From Candidatus Omnitrophota bacterium (GTDB taxonomy: Bacteria; Omnitrophota; Gorgyraeia; Duberdicusellales; 4484-171), in the NCBI GenBank assembly GCA_014728785.1, contig WJKZ01000283.1:1-19503 (forward strand): DNA of 19,503 nt, read 5' to 3'. This document shows, in pieces, positions 12,101 through 18,100 of this stretch (the first letter of the stretch is position 1; every line of letters begins with the position of its first letter). The notes beneath the pieces are model-generated. The model ran no database searches and had not been told where the DNA came from. It saw only the letters and a program-made list of their open reading frames with translations. The position numbers and the translations under genes are program-made.

Positions 12101-15100
12101 TTTGATTCTGAAACTCTATCAGGTTCTGTACAAATTTTGTCAGGTACGTTTGAAGAAACTAACAGCGGGAGCCAGAGAACTTATCCAGTAACACCGGTCA
12201 CCGGTTTTCATTATGTAATCGAGTATATAGAAGTTAAACCCCAGGAAAGTTTCTCTATTAATCCTTACACAAACCGCTTAGGTTTTAACCAGGAAATAGT
12301 TATTGTTTTTGGTGGAAGCAGACTTCGGATGGATGACGGAATTTCTCAGCATGAGATGGAAGAGGGAGACGTTTTCTATGTGTCTCCCGACACCACACAG
12401 TTTTCAAATTTCCACGGATATCTATGTACGAACGAAGGCGAAGATACAGCGTGCTTATACAGATTGGTATTTGTTGAGTATCATGAATCTATTGGAGAGA
12501 ATGGATGCGAATCAGCATTTGATTTAACGCCGGAAGAAGCTTTGGATAAAGCAGAAATAGAAGAACCTGTTAGCCTCACCTCCAAATCGGGCGGTTTCTC
12601 TGCCGTCGAAGCCGGAGATATACAAAGAAGATTTCCCGGCCTGATGGTAGCGATAAATCTTATGGATTTAGGAGTTGAAATAATCGGAGACCGAGTTACC
12701 TATAGAGAAAGCCTTAAGAAGGCGGAAGCCCTTCTGCCCTGGCTGGCTTTGGAAGGTGTCAGCCAGGTATACCTTTATGGAGGATTGTATGAAATGAGCG
12801 ATTTATCCAAAGAGTTGCATTGTGTTGAGACAATGCAAAGATATTTTCTGCATAGCAGAAAATCTACAATTAAGATAGAAGGATATGATACAAAACATAA
12901 GACAATCGATGGGTTTGAGCTTAGGGACGAGTTTGGCAACCCTTTTTCTATATACAGCATGGAAAGACTGAATCCTCAATTATCAGACCCTTCGGCTCAG
13001 GATTATATCTGGGAAGATTTGAGAAGTTTTATCAGTACGGCACACAGTCTGGGCATAAAGGTTATAGTTGATTTCGTACCTTGGCTTTCGCCCGATGCGA
13101 TAGATGAGGCCAACTATCACTGGACTTTTTATAGAGAGCTTTCCCCGCATGAGGAGAGTTTGCCGGTTGAGGAGTTGCTCTTGCGGCCTGAGAACGAAGA
13201 TTTTGCGGCGGTAGAGATAGAAGAGAATGGAGAGAAAAGAACCATACTCATCCAGCATTTAGTAGACTGGGGGGCCAACAGGGACCAGGTAGTATTGAAT
13301 CCTTTTCTGCCGGAGGTCCGGGATTATTATTTCAGGTCTATGGAGAGATTGGTAACTGTTGGTGCCGACGGATTCCGTGTTGATTTAGCGGTTCATCTTA
13401 CCAAAGACCACCTCTTCGATAATTATTGTACTGCCGAACAATTTGAGGAATTCCGGGACGAAGAAGAACCCTGGGAAGATATCACAGGTAGAATAAAGGC
13501 TTATGCTTGTGAGAAGGGAGAAAAGGTTGAATTTATTTTGGAAACCTATGAAGGCAAAAATGACTACGTAGCAAGAGCCCTGGCGGAAAAAGTTTACTTT
13601 AAAACACTCCATGATTATTTTTGGCAACTCTCTTCTTATGACTGTGATGCGGCAATTTTTGCCAATATAGTAAGAATTATATTGATGAAAAAGATATATG
13701 ACGGTACCTTGCCTCTGGTTTTTCCTTCCAATTTTGATGAGCACTCTTTGAGTTTCATCGGCGGTCCGATTGAAGGTTTTACGATATTGTTGATAGCATT
13801 GGCTTATTTAGGCGTGCCGGTTATGGTTGATTTGAGAGAATGGATGGGCCATCGTGGACATATATTGCCGATTGTGGGCGGCAAAGGACGTCATCTTTTT
13901 GTAAATGAGGAAGAATTCAGGCGCAGAAAAGATTTTGAAGGGTTCTGCGGGGAGCTCGAACGTTCGTTTTGGACGCAAGCCGTGGAAGAATTCTGGGATG
14001 CTTTTTCACTTGAGGGCCAGGTATATATCCTGCCTTTATTAGATAATGCAGCCCGCTATAGATTTGTAAGTTTCGCCTGGGAAACCACCCGACAAAATTG
14101 GAATGTTGTTGTAGTCGATACCCGCCCGGAAGAAGGAGAATATGATTTATGGGTTGCGGTGCCCAGAGTGGCCGAAGAGGCAAAGCATTTATTTTCTTGC
14201 CGCGATGCTTCCGGAGAAGAAAATTACCCTCTTATATACGGAGCTATGCACGGCATACACTTTAATGGTAGAAACCAGTATAAACTTATTAGGTTAGAGA
14301 AAACAACCGGTCAAAAGAAGGATGATAAGACTTTAAAGCTGACAGCTTCCAGCGGCGGGCATATGTGCAGGAGTAAACCGATAGTCATATATCCCGGCGT
14401 AATTCCGGAAGAGTTTGAAAGCATGGATTTTGTTTCGCTTTCGGATTTCGATTATGAATTCAAAGAGGGGGGAGAGTTTAGAGTGTATACATGTGAAGAA
14501 TCTGGTGTGGTTCTAAAAGAAGCCAAGCTTTCACTGGCAGCACGATTAGCAAAGGAGAGGTTAAGAAATAATATAGTTTCGAGTTCAAAAGTTCTTTTTT
14601 CCTTAAGAAGTTTTATAAACAGAAATTTTCCCGGCCTCCGTCGGTTTTTAAACTTTACTTTTACAGTTTTGACAAACCTGTTTGTATTTATAAGAGGCCT
14701 ATTGATAAAGGAGGAAGATAGCGCGTCCCTCCAAGAGCAGGGTATGCTTAGAGGCTATATTCTGGCCGCACAGAAAGGTGTGCCGGTGGCACCTTTTGTT
14801 ATATTGGATTCCATAACCATCTATGTCAATGGAGAGGTCAGAAATATCCACCTGCCTGTTGTTCAGGTTTTCATGCCCTGCGAAAATTTAATCAACAATG
14901 TTTTTAAGAATTTAATTTTTGCGGGCAAGTTAGAAGAAGCCAAGAGTCTTTTAAATTCCTGTCTTGATGTATTTGAGCATGCCTTAAGTCAAGGTGTTTT
15001 TAACGCAGACGTAAGTGTTTTAGACAATATGGCTTTATATAAAGGCAAGCCTGTTTTTATCGATGCGGGTACTCTTCTGGATGATAGGCTTGAGGCTATA

Positions 15101-18100
15101 GACAGGGTTGGCAGTCAACAATGGCGCAAAAGCATTATTGAAGCCGCAAGAAAGCTTGGTTTACTGCATGAGGAATTAGAATGTTTATATCTTGGGAGAG
15201 CGAAAGAAATCAACTCTCCGGATGTAATAAAACAACTCTGGCCTGAGAAAAATTCAAAGGCAGGCGGATTAATGTCTTTTTCTTCCGGACATAATAATTT
15301 ACCTAAAAGCACTCAGTATCCTTACGCATCGAGACAGAGAAAAGTTAATTTCCGGCAGATTGTATTTTCCCCGGCAGTAGTACCCCATGAAGCAGGTAAT
15401 CTTATGCAGGCTATTCTTACGGGAAGATTATCCGATTTGGATTTTCATCCGGCCGATTTATTCTCAGGCCTTCATTACAGAACAAGAGCCCCGCCGTGTA
15501 TAGGAGGGATAATTGCTAATTTAATTATTTTCTTTGCCTCCGTTTTTGCTTCTTCTCATTTATCTGTCCTACCGTCCACTTTTCTCATTATTCTTGGAGG
15601 GTTTAACCTGATTCATGCACTTATAGATTTATATTTCAACTATAAGTTTTTTAAAACAATTCCTTTACATCTTCCTCAAAAAATAGTAGTTATCTGCGAG
15701 TCCAATTTATTCAGAAGCCCTATCTTAAGCCACCGCATATCAAGTTTAATTCAGCGTAACAAGTGGGGTAAATATTTTTCAGTCGATTCGCGAGGCATAT
15801 CTTCCGCCATTTTTCTTGATCTTGAATATTTAGAGAGGCTGAAAGGAGATATTTTTGAGTCGCTAAAAAGCGTAAGCGGAGCCCAGCGTTTCAGGGCCGG
15901 TTTACTCAGGCACTCTCCCCAGGTTCTCGATGCAAATGATGCAGGAATGGCGGATATATTTATAGTAGCTTCTCAGCGAATACGGCAGAATATTATAAAA
16001 GAGTATCCTTTTTTAAAAGGGAAGGTGTTTTTAATAAGCGAATTTCTTCCCCGGAACCATTGTTTACAAGGTAAAGATATACCGGATTTCGGAAGGATTG
16101 ATGCCGACCGTTTATGGAATATATACGATGATTTTATAAGCGGGTTTGAAAACTATCTTGCAGGGATTCTGCGGTCACGACTCCATCCTTTATATTTGCA
16201 ATCTTCATGTCTTTTGCGTCTTTTATCAGATTCAACCTGTAATACCGATTTTAGAACGATATTGATTGGTTTATTTATTGCCCCGCTTTTTTTACTTTTA
16301 ATACGTTTAGTCATAAAAATAAAAAGTACGATTATCGAGAGGGAGTGTGCATATAGAAGAAAAGCTGCCGGGGACGAACAGCGGTGGGCAGTAGAAAATT
16401 CTCATTGCGCCAGTTCGCATACAGGTTATTTCAGGAATTTATATGGTGAAGCAGCCTCACTCCGTTATCAAGCTATGGAGGAACGGGACCAAGCTTATAG
16501 AAAAGAAATCAGCCAACTCAACAGAAATTTAAGGATTGTAAAAATAATTATTATAGGAGCTGTGTTCTTGGGTATCTTGAGCATTATTTTTTTAAATTAC
16601 GATTGTTTATTTGGTACGCTGCTCATTATTGCTCAAGGCCTACCCGGCTACAAAGACGGGATTGGTATCAAAGCGGACTCCCGGTGTTTCCGGAACTTAT
16701 CAGGAAGACCGTCGCAGCGTAGCCCCTTAACTTCGTTCAGCGGAGGAAATTTTAAAAGTTATTCCAAGAAAGGAAAATCCGGAAAGAATCCCGGGAGTTA
16801 CCTTTTTGGAAGAAAATTCAACTCCTTCTTTATAACGGCGTTTTTGCTTGTTCCCTCTTTTGCTGTTTTTGTTTTCCCTCTACCTGTTATCGTTTTAGCC
16901 TTTGCAGTCTATCTGGCCGGTTTTTCCGCAATTCTTTATAACTTGATACTGAATCTATATCCAGTATCATCCCGAAAGGATTTCTTTTTAAAGACTCTTA
17001 AGTCACACCCGTTTAAAGTAGCAGTTTCCTTTATAGCATTGAGCGCTCTCGGCACTTTTATATTTACATTGATTTTAAATAAATTAGGCCTTGCGTTAGG
17101 GCTTGTAGTAATTTTTGAGACAGTTATTTTATCTGTCAGTTTGTTTAATCCATTAAGTTTTATTCTTTGGCTTCGTCTGGTGTCAAAGGTGCGTTCTGTA
17201 GATATTGAGGAATTTCGTAAGCATATGAGCAGAGAGAAATGGACCGAATATCAGTCTAATCATATACTTAAAAAATTAGCACCTTCTTTTATGAAGGATT
17301 TCGTTCGGTCGTTTTTATGGCTGAATTTTCTTCAGAAAAGGGTGATTTGTCTGCTGACCGAAGATGTAGTAAAAAAGAGAAAAATTGACCCCTTTCTGGC
17401 CCCCTGGTTAAACAGTATCCTTATTACAAGTATTCAGGTATTGCGTCCTAAAATTTCATTAGCCTGGATTATAATTTTTGCTTCTTTTGCCATAGCCGAA
17501 ATTCCACTCAGTATTTTTCTTTTATTCTTATTTGTTACAGGGGTAATATTTATATGGATTTTAGGCTCAGGTATAAGAAAGTATATTTTTACTACAGGTA
17601 TAGAGCTGGGTTATTACCGGAGGTTAGAAGAGTTATTGAGAAAGAAGGGAGTTTGCTGGCAGGAAGAGGAGTGGAGAAGTTTGCGCAAAGTTTACAGGTT
17701 TCTATCTTCCCGCATGGCATCCGGTGGTTTTTCCGTATACAGACTTTCAGGACAGCTTGAGATAGGTCATGCCGTAGCGGTTGCAAGTCAACTTATCCGG
17801 TTGGGACAAATAGAACCGGCGTTGATTTATGCGGCTCTGCTGCACGATATTGTGGAGAGCGGAAAAGCTGGTTTTGATGAAATAAAAAGCCGGTTCGGCC
17901 CGGTGGTGTCGAGATATATAGAGCTTCTCACCTTAAGCGACAAGGATAATAGATTGCCTTACTATACAGCTCTTTATAAAGCTTTATCCGACCCCAGCCG
18001 GAGCGGGGCAGTTTTGATAAGGCTCGCCAGCAGGCTGGATAGTTTGACTACTCTTGAGGTTTTGGACAAAGATTCCCAGATTGCCAAGCTTGATGAGACT

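Noticed and set aside
15386..15400. HEAGN as an active metallopeptidase site
   Set aside because: The second zinc-binding His is Asn, and no alternative ligand is evident, so activity is not supported.
17711..17731. RMASGGF just before the HD domain as a boundary motif
   Set aside because: It falls in the helix that normally precedes the first HD histidine in SpoT-like domains and lacks the S-[K/R]-S order; kept only as a curiosity.
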